NCBI GenBank assembly: GCA_004298155.1
Contig: SCRD01000012.1
Span: forward strand, 434,001 to 498,000
DNA: 64,000 nt
From: Acidobacteriota bacterium
GTDB lineage: Bacteria > Acidobacteriota > Terriglobia > UBA7540
Reading direction: 5' to 3'
Made by a program: the position numbers and the translations under genes. Below the pieces are notes generated by a model. It did not search any database. It saw only the letters and a list, made by a program, of their open reading frames with translations, and was not told the DNA's origin. Of the stretch, positions 7,827 to 19,200 are shown piece by piece. The stretch's first letter is position 1, and the number at the start of each line of letters is the position of its first letter.

Positions 7827-9926
7827 CTACTCCAGTTCAAGAACTGCAAGAGTATAAGTGTTAAGGCCAGGCACAGTGAAGTGCACTCTTCCCTGCTCAA
7901 GCCGACCGGCCACCGTACGGTTTTCACCCGTATCAGGACTTAGCAACGTGACCACATGTACTCGCTTCCCTTCTGGCAATTCAACCGATACCGCAACATT
8001 GCTGACCGCCTTTCGTTGCGGGCCTGCAAAGTTCACCAGATGGACCAGTCGCCGGCCCTCCACGGGTTGCTCCATCAATTCGGCTACAACGGCCAGTGTC
8101 CCAGGGGCATTTACTTCCAGAGAGAGCCTGCCGTCGGCAGCCCACTTTACTGCATCTATAAGTTCCTTCCAATTCAACGGCAGCTTCCAGTATTTGCTCG
8201 ACATGTTCCCAGTCCGAGGCTTTTCAATCGCAGGTCGAACGGATGGAATGTAAGTAACGCGCCCTCGGCCGATCCTGTGTTGCACCGCGGCAATGGGAAG
8301 GTTCTTTTCTGGCATCCGCGGCCCCTGCCATGGGAGTGCTGAAACCTTAAGCAAATCTTTCAGCCCGAAATCTGCCCGTCGCAGTCTCCGGGCCGTATAA
8401 AGTGACGATTGCTCCGTCGCCACGAGTCCTCCGCCCTTTATTACGTATTTTCGGATCAAGTCCATCTGTTCATCACTCAGGCATTCCTGGTCGGCAAGGA
8501 TGAGAGTGCGGTATTTAGAGAGGTCTTCCAGATGTTCATCGAAGATAATGTCAAAAGGCACCATCGCTTGAATCAACGCTTGAGTAAAAAGCATGAAGCT
8601 CGAGGCTGGACGGTCGTTGTTGAACCCCATTGAAGCGTAGGAATAAAGCACGGCCGCGTCCGGCACATTCTGCACGCCTTTGTAATACTGAAAGTTCTGA
8701 TGGAAGAATCTGATGTACTGCTTCTGGTCCTCGGGTAATTCCGGAGCTTTTAAAACGCCTCCCACCATTCCCAGGCTCTGGCGGTTAAAAACCATCGATT
8801 CCGCCATCGATGCGCGATTCCCGCCCTCCTCGCCGTAATATCCGCCACCCGCTGTGTAAGTGACGATCTGGGTCCCCAGGATGCTACCTGTTTTATATGT
8901 CCGGATTTTGGAAACGAGGGTTCCATCCTGCCTAACCTCGGCATAGTTCCCTTCTTCGGTCCAGCTGATCTCCATGTGGGGGAAAAGCCCGGGGTAGGAA
9001 ATTCCCTGCTCCCAGATCGTGTTCGTCCCTGCCATCCCCGAACTGGGATTACTGTCGATTACGACTGCTGGATTAAGCTGGTGAACATACGTCTGCATGT
9101 CTGCATAGTATTGGTTCAACCGGCTGCACCGGAAGTCCGTCCAGAGTTGGAAAAGCGGATCGTCAATAACTGCCAGCGACGTTTCAATCACTGGCGGCAG
9201 AACGTATTTCATATTTGAGAATCCCAGACGCTCTTTCAGTTCCAGCGCTGAGCAGGCGCTCTGCAAGTATTCGCGAAACTCCTTGATTGCCAGAGGATGC
9301 TGGAATATCTCCGGTCGGCCTTGTAAGCTCGTGTTGTCAAAGTGGATCAGGTCTGCCTTGAGGTCTTCAACACCCATGCGAACCACACGTTTGATGTAAT
9401 TCACATAACCGGGGTGCATAAAGTAAACGCGTTTGCGGAACGTTTGATCCCCATAAATTACTGGCCGGCCAAGATAGTCCGGCACAAACCATTCCTGGGC
9501 TGAAGGCTCTTCCAGCAAAAATGTTTCATAAGCGATGGTGCTGCCCACGTAAAGCCCGACACGGATACCATTTTCGTGAAGCATGCCGGCCATTTTTCTC
9601 GCCAGGGTAATATGTTCGGCTTCCGCTTCAAGGCCAAATCCTTTAAAAAAGTCGATGATGGCTATCGTCACACCCAGATCTTTAAGTTTTCTTACTGTCT
9701 CCTCCGTATGTTCGTTGCGATAGTCGGCCTCTTCCCAGGTCCCTTGGCCGCCAACGCGGCGGAAGAAGATCGGCATATCATCCCAACTGCCCACTGCCAC
9801 AAATGGAGTGTCTTTCAACCACGCACGAGGCGAACCTGATAAATTTTGCTCAGCAGCCACCAGGCCGGAAATTCTTGTTGCCGAAAACCCAGCCGCCACA
9901 CCGCACATAAAATCCCTGCGATTCAT
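7827..9926 (-). CDS. Tat-exported glycoside-hydrolase-like protein with beta-galactosidase-type trimerisation domain
   Basis: About 699 residues. The ATG at 9926 has a purine-rich ribosome site (GGGGGAAAGG) and gives a Tat signal NRRDFMCGVAAGFSA at once; the frame could extend to 9965. Residues about 35-400 look like a TIM-barrel glycosidase: alternating beta strands such as VTIAIIDFF, RVGLYVG, LIHFDNTS and AVVIDSNPS. Residues about 440-560 read like the GH42-type trimerisation (glutamine-amidotransferase-like) domain, with LILADQECLSDEQ and KGGGLVATEQ. The C-terminus is a small beta domain. An extracytoplasmic role in glycan breakdown is inferred; catalytic acids cannot be assigned. It stands alone, downstream of nothing obvious, and upstream of the P450 remnant. 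Confidence 0.75.
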   Translation of the reverse strand: MNRRDFMCGVAAGFSATRISGLVAAEQNLSGSPRAWLKDTPFVAVGSWDDMPIFFRRVGGQGTWEEADYRNEHTEETVRKLKDLGVTIAIIDFFKGFGLEAEAEHITLARKMAGMLHENGIRVGLYVGSTIAYETFLLEEPSAQEWFVPDYLGRPVIYGDQTFRKRVYFMHPGYVNYIKRVVRMGVEDLKADLIHFDNTSLQGRPEIFQHPLAIKEFREYLQSACSALELKERLGFSNMKYVLPPVIETSLAVIDDPLFQLWTDFRCSRLNQYYADMQTYVHQLNPAVVIDSNPSSGMAGTNTIWEQGISYPGLFPHMEISWTEEGNYAEVRQDGTLVSKIRTYKTGSILGTQIVTYTAGGGYYGEEGGNRASMAESMVFNRQSLGMVGGVLKAPELPEDQKQYIRFFHQNFQYYKGVQNVPDAAVLYSYASMGFNNDRPASSFMLFTQALIQAMVPFDIIFDEHLEDLSKYRTLILADQECLSDEQMDLIRKYVIKGGGLVATEQSSLYTARRLRRADFGLKDLLKVSALPWQGPRMPEKNLPIAAVQHRIGRGRVTYIPSVRPAIEKPRTGNMSSKYWKLPLNWKELIDAVKWAADGRLSLEVNAPGTLAVVAELMEQPVEGRRLVHLVNFAGPQRKAVSNVAVSVELPEGKRVHVVTLLSPDTGENRTVAGRLEQGRVHFTVPGLNTYTLAVLELE

Positions 9927-10131
9927 CCTTTCCCCCTTTTGGTCATGAGGTTGTTCGTCATTCATTCCCGGCCCATACCATTGTGACTCGGCTTAGTCCA
10001 GAAGGCAGATGTCTCTTGCCTCACCGTAAGACCGGTCGCCACGTCTTTTCACCCCTGATCTGATTAGATGTGCAGGACCGTTAAACCTTTAGCCAGCCTT
10101 GGCTTCCCAGTTCCGTTACCGCGAAACCCTC

Positions 10132-10160
10132 TTGTCACCCTTCGGCCGGCTTGCCATAAT
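10132..10160 (+). promoter_or_regulatory. Sigma-70-type promoter of the NarL-type two-component operon
   Basis: TTGTCA at 10132-10137 and CATAAT at 10155-10160 are separated by exactly 17 bases, each matching five of six consensus positions. The predicted start near 10167 leaves a leader of about 25 bases before the kinase ATG at 10192. Confidence 0.6.
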
Positions 10161-10191
10161 GAACGAAGCCACACTCGGCCTGTGAGGTGTA

Positions 10192-11970
10192 ATGGGTTCT
10201 TTCCCATCTCTGAGAAGACAGTGGATCGCGGCTAGCGAATCGCAACGCATTGAGCGAATCCTGGCAGCCACTAGGGCTCTTTTGGCACTCGCCTCACTGT
10301 TTGTCATCTGGATTGATCCCACGGAACCCCACCAGTATTCCACCGTTGTATACGGGTTGCTGGGTCTTTTTGTCTTTGAAGCGGTGGGGGTGCTTGCCCT
10401 GGTTCGCACCCAGCGGGACTCATCGCTCACCTTTCGCCTGGCTGTACACTCGCTTGATGTTTTGTGGCCAGCGCTTATTGCAATCTTTACAGCCGGACCT
10501 AACAGCCCATTCTACCTCTTTTACACTTTCGTTCTGCTTGAAGCCGCCTATCGTTGGGGCCTGCAGGCGACCCTGCTAACTGCTTTGATTTCGACCGGCC
10601 TTTACATGACGCAATCGTTTTTCACTCTGTCGAAAGGACTCACATTCCCAAGTCTATCCCGCGGCTCCTATGACCTGAACTCGTTCATCATGCGCGGCGT
10701 GTATTTACTCATTATGGGTTACCTGCTCGGGTATCTTGGCGAAGAGGAAAAGCAGCTTCGGGAAGAAACCACAGCTATCGCAAATGTGATGACGAAGGCC
10801 CGCACGGAAGCCGGAGTCCGAGGAACCCTGGAAGCCGTATTCGAGGAGATTTTAGGGCTTTTTCGGACCACGCGTGGCGCGCTGGCAGTGCTCGACCACA
10901 GCTCCGGGCGTGCCTTTGTGTGGAACGTAGAACAAGAGGAATCTGGGCGGAAAGTGGCGTTGTCAACCAGCGAACTCCGCCCGCAGGAGGGCGAAAAAAG
11001 CCTGTTTGAAACGCCCGGCCACGTCTGGTACGCGAGACGCAACTCTAAAAGTGCCGACCCTCTGAAATTCGAGGTCTACGCCCTCGACGAAGACGGAAGA
11101 AGACTCTTTCACGAAACATGGCGCCCTCCGGTCGCACTCATAGGCGATCAGGAAGTGCGTAAGTTTCTGGGCGCGCGAACTGTGTATGCCGACGAATGGT
11201 CAAGTGTGATGCTCCTGTTCAGCCCGAAGCTCCAGTCCACTCCGGAAGCTGCAGTAAGATTCCTCAGAACCCTGGTTCTGCAGGTGAGCCCCGCGATTTA
11301 TTCCGCTTTCCTCACTACCCGTTTGCGCACGAGGGCCGGCGCCTTGGAGAGAGCTCGAGTGTCGCGGGAACTTCACGACGGCGTGATCCAGTCGCTGATT
11401 GGCTTGGAACTTGAAGTCGACGTCCTACGCCGCAAGCCCGGCGCTTCCACAGCAGATATCGTTGATCGGCTTTCCCACATCCAGCGAATACTTCGACAGG
11501 AAGTCCTCAACTTGCGCGAGCTGATGCAGCAGATGAAACCGGTTGAAATCCGGCCTACCCAGCTCCTCGACTTCCTGGTCACCATGGTTGACAAATTCCA
11601 GCGGGACACTGGCATTTCGAGCCGATTCGTCTCGACGCTTCAGGAAATATCTTTGCCTCCCCGGGTCTGCAATCAGCTAGCCCGAATAGTTCAGGAAGGC
11701 CTCGTAAACGCCAGAAAGCACAGTGGGGCCCGCAAAGTGCTGGTCCAACTTGGGCAGCACGATGGGCGGTTGAGGCTGGCCATTGATGACGACGGGCGCG
11801 GGTTTGACTTTTCAGGCCGCCTTACACTTGCTGAGCTTGATGCTATTCGGAAGGGCCCATTGGTTATCAAGGAAAGAGTTCGCACCATTGGGGGTGAACT
11901 TGTTGTAGAATCAGTCCCCGGCAAGGGGACTCGCGTGGAAGTCAGCCTGCCGAAAAACACTTATGGCTGA
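10192..11970 (+). CDS. Membrane sensor histidine kinase, NarX/DesK-type (HisKA_3)
   Basis: A 592-residue kinase. Residues about 25-190 hold roughly six hydrophobic segments, making a multi-pass N-terminal sensor. Residues about 200-380 fit a GAF-like cytoplasmic domain. The HisKA_3 dimerisation domain has the phospho-acceptor His at residue 395 in SRELHDGVIQS. The HATPase domain follows, with the N-box-like region LARIVQEGLVNARKHS, the G1 box DDDGRGF and the final GTRVEVSLP. The gene overlaps the response regulator by eight bases, indicating translational coupling, and it should phosphorylate that partner. The signal is unknown; no periplasmic ligand domain is evident, so membrane state or an intracellular ligand may be sensed. 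Confidence 0.92.
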   Translation: MGSFPSLRRQWIAASESQRIERILAATRALLALASLFVIWIDPTEPHQYSTVVYGLLGLFVFEAVGVLALVRTQRDSSLTFRLAVHSLDVLWPALIAIFTAGPNSPFYLFYTFVLLEAAYRWGLQATLLTALISTGLYMTQSFFTLSKGLTFPSLSRGSYDLNSFIMRGVYLLIMGYLLGYLGEEEKQLREETTAIANVMTKARTEAGVRGTLEAVFEEILGLFRTTRGALAVLDHSSGRAFVWNVEQEESGRKVALSTSELRPQEGEKSLFETPGHVWYARRNSKSADPLKFEVYALDEDGRRLFHETWRPPVALIGDQEVRKFLGARTVYADEWSSVMLLFSPKLQSTPEAAVRFLRTLVLQVSPAIYSAFLTTRLRTRAGALERARVSRELHDGVIQSLIGLELEVDVLRRKPGASTADIVDRLSHIQRILRQEVLNLRELMQQMKPVEIRPTQLLDFLVTMVDKFQRDTGISSRFVSTLQEISLPPRVCNQLARIVQEGLVNARKHSGARKVLVQLGQHDGRLRLAIDDDGRGFDFSGRLTLAELDAIRKGPLVIKERVRTIGGELVVESVPGKGTRVEVSLPKNTYG

Positions 11971-12637
11971 TACTGCACAATCGGTTCGTATCGTAATCGC
12001 CGACGACCATCCTATTTTCCGGGACGGCCTGCGAAAACTGCTGGAAGCAGAGCAGGATTTCAAGGTCATTGGTGAAGCGTCGGATGGCGGAGAAGCCATC
12101 GAGATGGCTCAACAGCTAAAGCCTGATGTCCTTTTGCTGGACTTGGCCATGCCCCGCGTTCCCGGCCTGGAAGCACTTCGCCAGCTCGGCAGCTCCGTTG
12201 AGTCCATCAAAGTCATCCTGCTCACAGCAGCCATCGAGCGAGAACAGATTGTGGATGCTTTGCATCACGGAGTGCGCGGCGTCGTCCTCAAGGAATCTGC
12301 CACTGAGTTACTCTTGAAAAGCATCCGTTGCGTCGTGGATGGCCAATACTGGGTGGGTCGCGAAAGTGTTTCCGACCTGGTGCGAATCATCCGCGATCTC
12401 ACTGCCATTCCCGAGCAAGGGACGAGGAAACGGTCCTATAATCTAACGCCCAGGGAACTCGACATCATTGCTGCGATTGTTGATGGCTACACAAACAAGG
12501 ACATAGCCGACAAATTCTCCATTGCCGAACAGACGGTCAAGCACCATCTTGGGAACATTTTTGACAAGCTTGGGGTATCCAACCGGCTGGAACTGGCGCT
12601 GTTCGCTGTGAACCATCATCTCGTTGAAGAACACTAA
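11963..12637 (+). CDS. NarL/FixJ-family response regulator
   Basis: A 224-residue regulator with an N-terminal receiver (acidic pair D14/D15, phospho-acceptor D60 in LLLDLAMP, switch Thr in ILLTAA, Lys in VVLKES) and a C-terminal LuxR-type helix-turn-helix (about 155-215: LTPRELDIIAAIVDGYTNKD and TVKHHLGNIFDKLGVSNR). Its ATG overlaps the end of the kinase gene, so the two are made together. On phosphorylation it should dimerise and bind promoters. The converging dehydratase gene downstream is on the other strand; targets cannot be told from the window. Confidence 0.95.
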   Translation: MADTAQSVRIVIADDHPIFRDGLRKLLEAEQDFKVIGEASDGGEAIEMAQQLKPDVLLLDLAMPRVPGLEALRQLGSSVESIKVILLTAAIEREQIVDALHHGVRGVVLKESATELLLKSIRCVVDGQYWVGRESVSDLVRIIRDLTAIPEQGTRKRSYNLTPRELDIIAAIVDGYTNKDIADKFSIAEQTVKHHLGNIFDKLGVSNRLELALFAVNHHLVEEH

Positions 12638-12859
12638 ACGGTCAGACCCGGACTACGATTAGGGCGGCCTACCTGGTGCTTACCCGTTCCTATCGAGAAA
12701 AGAAGCCGTATCCTCGTACCTACCCTGCGTGCTTCCAATAACTCCAAGCCTGAAGCCATGCGCGCGGCAAAAACAACACCCGAACGCGCTGAGCGCGGCC
12801 CTCTTCGCCGCCTTCCTCATCCGCAGAACCAGGAAGCGGCACCCGGTTAGCGAACCTGC

Positions 12860-14425
12860 TCAGAGGGAAGGCCAGAGTGACTCCCAAACCTTAAATTCGG
12901 TGTGGAAGCCTGACTCCTCCGCGCGAACCATAGTTCGGCCGGAGGCCACATCGAGAGTATGCTCGAAAATCCGCTTGCCAACGTCTTCAACCGTTTCATC
13001 TCCGTCGAGGATGGTTCCAGCATTGATGTCTATATCTCCGTTGTGCCTGGAGACAAAATCGTTGGACCCGATCTTGGTCACTGGGCCGAGCGCGCAGCCG
13101 ATGCCCGTGCCGCGTCCCGTCGTAAACAGCGTAATTTGCGCTCCGCTCAAAAACAGGGCCGGGGTCGCCAGATGGTCATAACCCGGCGTGTAAAGGACAA
13201 AGAGACCTTTCCGATCACCCAGCCATTCGCCATAGTCCACCAGGTCTTCTACAATCGACGTTCCGCCCTTGGCTTTCACGCCGCTGGATTTTAGAAAAAT
13301 GTTGTAGAGTCCGCCCTTCTTGTTTCCAGGCGAAGGGTTTTCCCGGAAGTCCTCTCCGAACATCTCCACATATTTCTGATAGCGTTTCAATGCTCGCATC
13401 AGCTTGCGCCCGACTTCACGACTCCGCGCGCGGTGAGCGAGGTCGACCATTGCGCCGCCCTGGAGTTCTGGAATTTCTGGAAGGAACACCGCAGCACCCG
13501 CTTTGACAAACATATCGGCGGCAACACCCACGGCGGGGTTTGCCGTCACGCCGGACCACCTGTCGGAGCCTCCGCACTCCGTTCCAACAATTAACTTTGA
13601 CGCGGGGACCGGTTGCCGGGCACATTGATTTGCAATCGGAAGGATCTTCTCAACCATGGCGAGGCCTTTTTCAACGGTCTTGCGGCCGCCACCCGCCTGT
13701 TGAATGGTGAGGTTCATAACCCGCTGGTTGTAATTCTCGATTTCTTTCTCGAAAATCGGAACAGAGCATTCGACACAGGTCTTTCCGCACCCAAGGTCAA
13801 TGTAAATGGCCGAACCAAGGTTCGGATGACGCAGCGTGTTAGTCAGGAGGCGATTGAGGAGGGAGACCGCTTTGCCGTCCGGCATGCCGCAACCAGAATC
13901 ATGGACAATAGGGACCACTCCGTCAACGTTGGGATACTTTTTCCGGCTGTAGATCTCCTGCATGGCTCGGAACGCAATTTCACGGGCTTCGGCCGACGAG
14001 CACATGCCGGAAGTCACAATACCCACAAAGTTGCGTACTCCCACGTCGCCCTCTGGCCTCACGAACCCATTAAAAGTCCGCGCAGCAAGATTTTGATCGA
14101 TGGGATTGGGAGTGGAGTTGTCCCGATAACGCACCTTCAAACGCGGCAGGTGGTGGTCGATGTTGGTTTCATCGATGGGATCGCCCGTGTGAACCAGGCA
14201 GGCAGCGAGCCCAACAGGGTCGCCGAGAGAGATAAACGGCTTGCCTTGGGCAATATCACTTACGGCAAAGCTCTGGCCCCGGAGTGCGCGCCTGGAAAGG
14301 GTGATCATCGTGCCGTCATGCTGGAGTTGGACGCCCTTGTCAATAAAATCCGTTTTCACCACTGCGAGGTTGTCTTTTTCCGGACGTATGATAATTGCAA
14401 CTTCCTTAAGACTCAAAATCGCCAT
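12860..14425 (-). CDS. Altronate/galactarate dehydratase-family (UxaA/GarD) hydro-lyase
   Basis: A 521-residue product joining an N-terminal SAF-like domain (about 1-90) to a UxaA-type catalytic domain. Conserved-looking Cys/Gly motifs include HDSGCGMPDG, DLGCGKTCVEC, GTECGGSDRWSG and TGRGTGIGCALGP, which are typical of the iron-dependent altronate and galactarate dehydratases; these make 2-keto-3-deoxy acids from sugar acids. The ATG at 14425 follows AAGGAGCGG at good spacing; the longer frame to 14626 runs through unlikely sequence. It is a single gene that converges with the two-component operon. The exact sugar acid is not resolvable. Full-length single-chain form, rather than split UxaA1/UxaA2, is inferred from the two fused domains. 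Confidence 0.85.
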   Translation of the reverse strand: MAILSLKEVAIIIRPEKDNLAVVKTDFIDKGVQLQHDGTMITLSRRALRGQSFAVSDIAQGKPFISLGDPVGLAACLVHTGDPIDETNIDHHLPRLKVRYRDNSTPNPIDQNLAARTFNGFVRPEGDVGVRNFVGIVTSGMCSSAEAREIAFRAMQEIYSRKKYPNVDGVVPIVHDSGCGMPDGKAVSLLNRLLTNTLRHPNLGSAIYIDLGCGKTCVECSVPIFEKEIENYNQRVMNLTIQQAGGGRKTVEKGLAMVEKILPIANQCARQPVPASKLIVGTECGGSDRWSGVTANPAVGVAADMFVKAGAAVFLPEIPELQGGAMVDLAHRARSREVGRKLMRALKRYQKYVEMFGEDFRENPSPGNKKGGLYNIFLKSSGVKAKGGTSIVEDLVDYGEWLGDRKGLFVLYTPGYDHLATPALFLSGAQITLFTTGRGTGIGCALGPVTKIGSNDFVSRHNGDIDINAGTILDGDETVEDVGKRIFEHTLDVASGRTMVRAEESGFHTEFKVWESLWPSL

Positions 14426-14701
14426 TGAGTGCCGCTCCTTCATTCGGATCGCCAGCGTAAAACAGCGTTGTGAAAACGGCCGACGATTGCCCGGTGCTCC
14501 ATCTCGCCGGCACATTGATAATTCCGGATTTCTCTGCCTCAAGGCAAGCGCAACCGGGCCTTTACGATGATAAATCAAATTGCACTCCAATGTGCAACCC
14601 GGCAATGGCACACCCGCCGCAGACAACGTCCTTAAAATGGCAGGGCGGTTTGTGTTAGACTGTTCCGGTACATCAGTGAATCAAATTGTCTCGAAAATCG
14701 T

Positions 14702-14777
<76 letters not shown>

Positions 14778-15065
14778 TCCCTCATCCGCGCCGACTGACC
14801 TTGATCTAAATCCTTTCGATCTTTCCACGGGCATGTGCAAGTATGCGAACAGTTCGAGACGAAACCGTCGTATCCACTTTCGTTGCGAACCATTTTCAGA
14901 CCATCCAACAGATGCATTTCGATTACTTTGAAGCTCTCGAGCCGGAACCAGGAGCACACCTTTCGAAAAACTCTGGAAGAAATTCAATCGTATTGTCCTC
15001 ACAGGCTCCTTCCCCTTCGAAATTAAATGTGGCATAATTGCGCCGCCAGCAGAATACAGGTTCGC

Positions 15066-16205
15066 ATGAACAGAGTTCGCAAAGCCTTTGTCCTCATACC
15101 ATTATTGTTAATTGTCCTACTTGGGGGATGCACCAACAACGACGCGCCGGCGCAAGGGTCAGCAACCAGCGGGGAGATTGCGCGACCGCAGGACAGCGCC
15201 GCTGTTCCGGTGATCGTGGCCCAGGCCGGGCGGACAGCAATCCCAATCGAATTGACCGCGATAGGTACGGGCAAAGCTTTCCAGACAGTCTCAGTGGAGG
15301 CGCAGGTTGCCGGCATCGTCGAGGATGTCCATTACAAACAGGGACAATTCGTCCATAAAGGAGACATGCTGGTAACCCTGGATAAAGACCCCTTTCTCGC
15401 CGCCCTTGCGCAGGCTGAGGCCGCACTTGAAAAAGATAAGGCGCAAGCACAGCTCAGTCGTGCGGACCTCCAACGCACTGAGCAACTTTACAGAGAAGGC
15501 ATAGTTTCTCCGCAGCAGAACGATCAATCACGAGCGACTTCTGCAGCCGCTGAAGCCACGGTCAGCGCTGACGAGGCTGCTATCCGGACGGCCAGAATCC
15601 AACTTTCGTATTGCTCCATCTATGCTCCCATTAGCGGAGTTACAGGAGAACAGCTCGTCTCGCCAGGAGCGACTGTGAAAGCCAATGACGTCCCAACGCT
15701 GGTGGTGGTCAACCAGGTTGAACCCATCTATGTAATTTTTTCTGTTCCGCAGCAATATCTGGAAACAATCAAGGGGAACATGGAACGCTCCCGTCTACGT
15801 GTCAGCGCCACCCCGCCCGGCAGCGCCTCTGCTGAAACGGGTGTCTTGACGTTTGTAAACAACACAGTTGATACCACCACGGGAACCATCCAGCTGATGG
15901 CTATATTTCCCAATGGCGATCACCACCTTTGGCCTGGGCAATTTTCGAATGTCGTGCTGAACCTGGGCACACAGCAAAATGTCCTGGTGGTTCCTGCGCA
16001 AGCAGTGCAGTCGGGGCAGCAGGGTGATTATGTCTTTGTGGTAAAGGCAGACAAGACCGTGGATGTTCGCCAAGTGAAGGTGGGACAGACCGTTAACAAC
16101 AAGACAGAAATTGTGCAAGGCCTCGCTACGGGTGAAACTGTCGTTACGGACGGCCAGGTACGCCTCGCTCCAGGCGCCAAGGTCTATTTTGCCAAGGCCC
16201 TTTAG
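15066..16205 (+). CDS. RND efflux membrane-fusion (adaptor) lipoprotein
   Basis: About 379 residues in the AcrA/MdtA class. The ATG at 15066 gives a lipoprotein signal with lipobox LGGC (Cys22), so the adaptor should be lipid-anchored in the inner membrane facing the periplasm. A CATAAT -10-like box at 15033-15038 lies downstream of the alternative ATG at 15027, which further favours 15066. Domains in order: biotinyl/lipoyl half-motif (VEAQVAGIVEDVHYKQGQFV), a short coiled-coil hairpin rich in Ala/Gln/Glu (about 115-175), the second lipoyl half (SIYAPISGVTGEQLVSPGA), a beta-barrel and a membrane-proximal domain ending QVRLAPGAKV. It lies 15 bases before the pump gene. No TolC-like outer-membrane partner is in the window. 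Confidence 0.93.
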   Translation: MNRVRKAFVLIPLLLIVLLGGCTNNDAPAQGSATSGEIARPQDSAAVPVIVAQAGRTAIPIELTAIGTGKAFQTVSVEAQVAGIVEDVHYKQGQFVHKGDMLVTLDKDPFLAALAQAEAALEKDKAQAQLSRADLQRTEQLYREGIVSPQQNDQSRATSAAAEATVSADEAAIRTARIQLSYCSIYAPISGVTGEQLVSPGATVKANDVPTLVVVNQVEPIYVIFSVPQQYLETIKGNMERSRLRVSATPPGSASAETGVLTFVNNTVDTTTGTIQLMAIFPNGDHHLWPGQFSNVVLNLGTQQNVLVVPAQAVQSGQQGDYVFVVKADKTVDVRQVKVGQTVNNKTEIVQGLATGETVVTDGQVRLAPGAKVYFAKAL

Positions 16206-16220
16206 CGAAACGGGAAGGCC

Positions 16221-19200
16221 ATGAATTTTTGCGAACCATTCATTCGCCGGCCGGTCATGACCAGTCTCCTGATGCTGGCGATTCTCCTCTTTGGCATTAT
16301 TGGCTACCGCTACCTGGCTGTCAGTGACCTTCCCAACGTTGATTTCCCCACTATCCAGGTTTCTGCTGGTCTTCCAGGCGCCAACCCTGATACCATGGCT
16401 TCCTCAGTTGCGACTCCCCTGGAAAAGCAATTCACCACGATTGCTGGTCTGGATTCAATGACATCGACCAGCTCTCTCGGCAATACATCGATTACTTTGC
16501 AGTTCGATCTCAGCAGGAACATCGATTCGGCCGCCCTCGACGTGCAGTCGGCTATTGGGGCGGCTGCCAGTCAGCTCCCGGCCAACTTGCCCTTTCCTCC
16601 CACTCTGAAAAAAGTGAATCCGGCCGACCAGGCCATCTTTATGCTGGCAGTGACTTCACCTACTCTTCCGCTCTACAAAGTGGACGAATATGCTGAAAAC
16701 CTGATCGCTGAGCAGATTTCAATGATACCGGGCGTCGCCCAGGTCGGCGTGAACGGGGCGGCAAAGTACGCTGTGCGTGTTCAACTTAATCCCAAGGCCC
16801 TGGCCAGCCGTCAAATTGGCATTGATCAGGTTGAAAAGGCAATTCAAAATGCCAATGTTAACATGCCGATGGGGACGCTTTACGGCGCACACAAGGCCTA
16901 CAATCTCGAGTCTAACGGGCAACTTTCTGACGCGGCGGTCTATCGCCCTCTTGTCGTCGCCTACCGGAACGGCGCACCGGTGCGGCTGGATCAGGTGGCT
17001 ACTGTCATTGATGGAGTCCAGGACAACTACATAGCCAACTGGATCAACGGAGTACCCGGCATCTTGCTTGCCATCCAGCGCCAGCCTGGCACCAACACAA
17101 TCGACATCGTCAAGAACATCAGAAAACTCCTCCCGCGGTTTTACTCGATTCTGCCTCCCTCTATCCATCTCTCGATCGAGTACGACCGCTCTGTTTCGAT
17201 CGAAGAGTCCGTTAACGACGTCAAGTTCACTCTGCTGCTGGCAATCCTCCTTGTTGTTCTGGTCATATTCCTTTTCCTGCGCAACGCCTCCGCCACCGTA
17301 ATCCCAAGTCTTGCCCTGCCGATGGCGATTATGGGCACGTTCGCAGTGATGTACCTGTTGGGTTACACGATTGATAATCTGTCGTTGCTGGCCCTGACCT
17401 TGTCGGTAGGATTCGTGGTCGATGACGCGATCGTTATGCTGGAAAATATCGTGCGTCACCTGGAACTGGGAAAGGCGCCGCTCGAGGCCGCGCTCGACGG
17501 TTCGAAAGAAGTCAATTTTACAATTCTCTCGATGACTATCTCGCTGGCCGTCGTCTTCCTCCCTGTCTTCTTTATGCCCGGAGTTTTCGGCCGGCTGCTC
17601 CACGAATTTGCTGTTGTTATCATTTCAGCCGTTCTGGTATCGGGCGTGGTTTCCGTTACCCTAAGCCCGATGCTCAGCCATCGCTACCTGCGTCCACACC
17701 ACGAGCATCGACAGGGCTGGCTATACCGTACATTGGAAAACTTACTCGACATGTCGTTGCGCTGGTATGGCCGGACCCTTCAATGGGCCCTGCGCCATCG
17801 TGTGCTGGTGATGCTTTTTGGCTTTATCGTTCTGTTGGGGACCGCCTGGGAGTTCTGGAAGATTCCGAAAGGCTTCTTGCCGAATGGCGATTCGGGGCGG
17901 ATTGCAGTCGCAACAGAGGCCAACCAGGGAATATCCTTCGATGCAATGAAGGCGCATCAACAGGCCATTAACCGCATCGTACAGGCCGATCCCAGTGTCG
18001 TTCAATTTTTCTCAGGAATCGGCGGGGCATTCAACAATGGCATGAATAATGGCCGTGCCTTTCTCCATCTGAAAAACCGTCCCGATCGCCCTTGGAGCCA
18101 CAGTCCAGCCTATGATTACCTCGTTACCCGCTACGGTAGTGTCGCCATCCTTGGTTCCCTGGTGAAGTTTATTCGGCCGCTCTATGAGCATCATATGACC
18201 ATCGAGGACGTAATCCACGAGTTGCAACCGAAGCTCGACAATATCCCGGGAATGCGGGTCTTTCTTACGAATCCGCCCTCCATTCGGATCGGTGGCAATA
18301 TGACCAAGAGCCTTTACCAATACACGCTGTCCAGCCCGCAGTCTGACGACCTTTATGAATATGCGCAGAAATTTGAAACTCAAATGAGAACTCTGCCTGG
18401 GCTTGAAGATGTTACCAGCGACCTCCAGATCAAAAATCCTCAAGCTAACGTTGTGGTCGATCGAGACAAAGCCGCTGCGCTGGGAGTGACGCCGCAGCAG
18501 GTTGAGGACGCACTCTACAGTGCGTACGGCCAGCGCCTTGTTTCTCCCATCTACACTTCCAGCGATGAATATTGGGTAGTTCTCAAGGTGCAGGACCAGT
18601 TCCAGAGTGACCCTAACATGCTTTCGGAGCTTTACATCAGTTCATCCTCCGGCCAACTGGTTCCGCTCGGCGCCGTTTCAAAATTCACAACCAGCCTCGG
18701 GCCCCTTACTGTAAACCACAGCGGCCAGCTTCCCTCGGTGACAGTGTCCTTCGATCTCGCACCGGGGGTCGCCCTCGGTCAGGCGGTAAGTGAGGTGGAG
18801 GGGCTTGCCAGATCCATGTTGCCCGTTTCCATCACCACGGACTTCCAGGGGGCTGCCCATGCTTTCAAGGAATCCCTCACCGGACTCGGCATATTGCTCG
18901 TCATGACGGTGCTGGTTATTTATATTGTGCTGGGCATCCTCTACGAAAGCTACGCTCACCCGATTACGATCCTTACGGGGCTGCCGGCGGCGGCGTTCGG
19001 CGGGCTGCTTACGCTTTCCCTGTTCCACCTGGACCTCGACCTCTACGGCTTTGTCGGCCTGATCATGCTGATCGGTATCGTCAAGAAAAACGCCATTATG
19101 ATGGTCGATTTTGCCCTGGAGCTCGAGCGCAAGGGGAATATCACGGCAATCGAATCTGCATTTCAGGGCTCCATGATTCGCTTCCGTCCAATCATGATGA

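Noticed and set aside
16719-17603. 294-residue minus-strand frame
   Set aside because: Antisense of the RND permease; highly charged, repetitive composition typical of an antisense frame.
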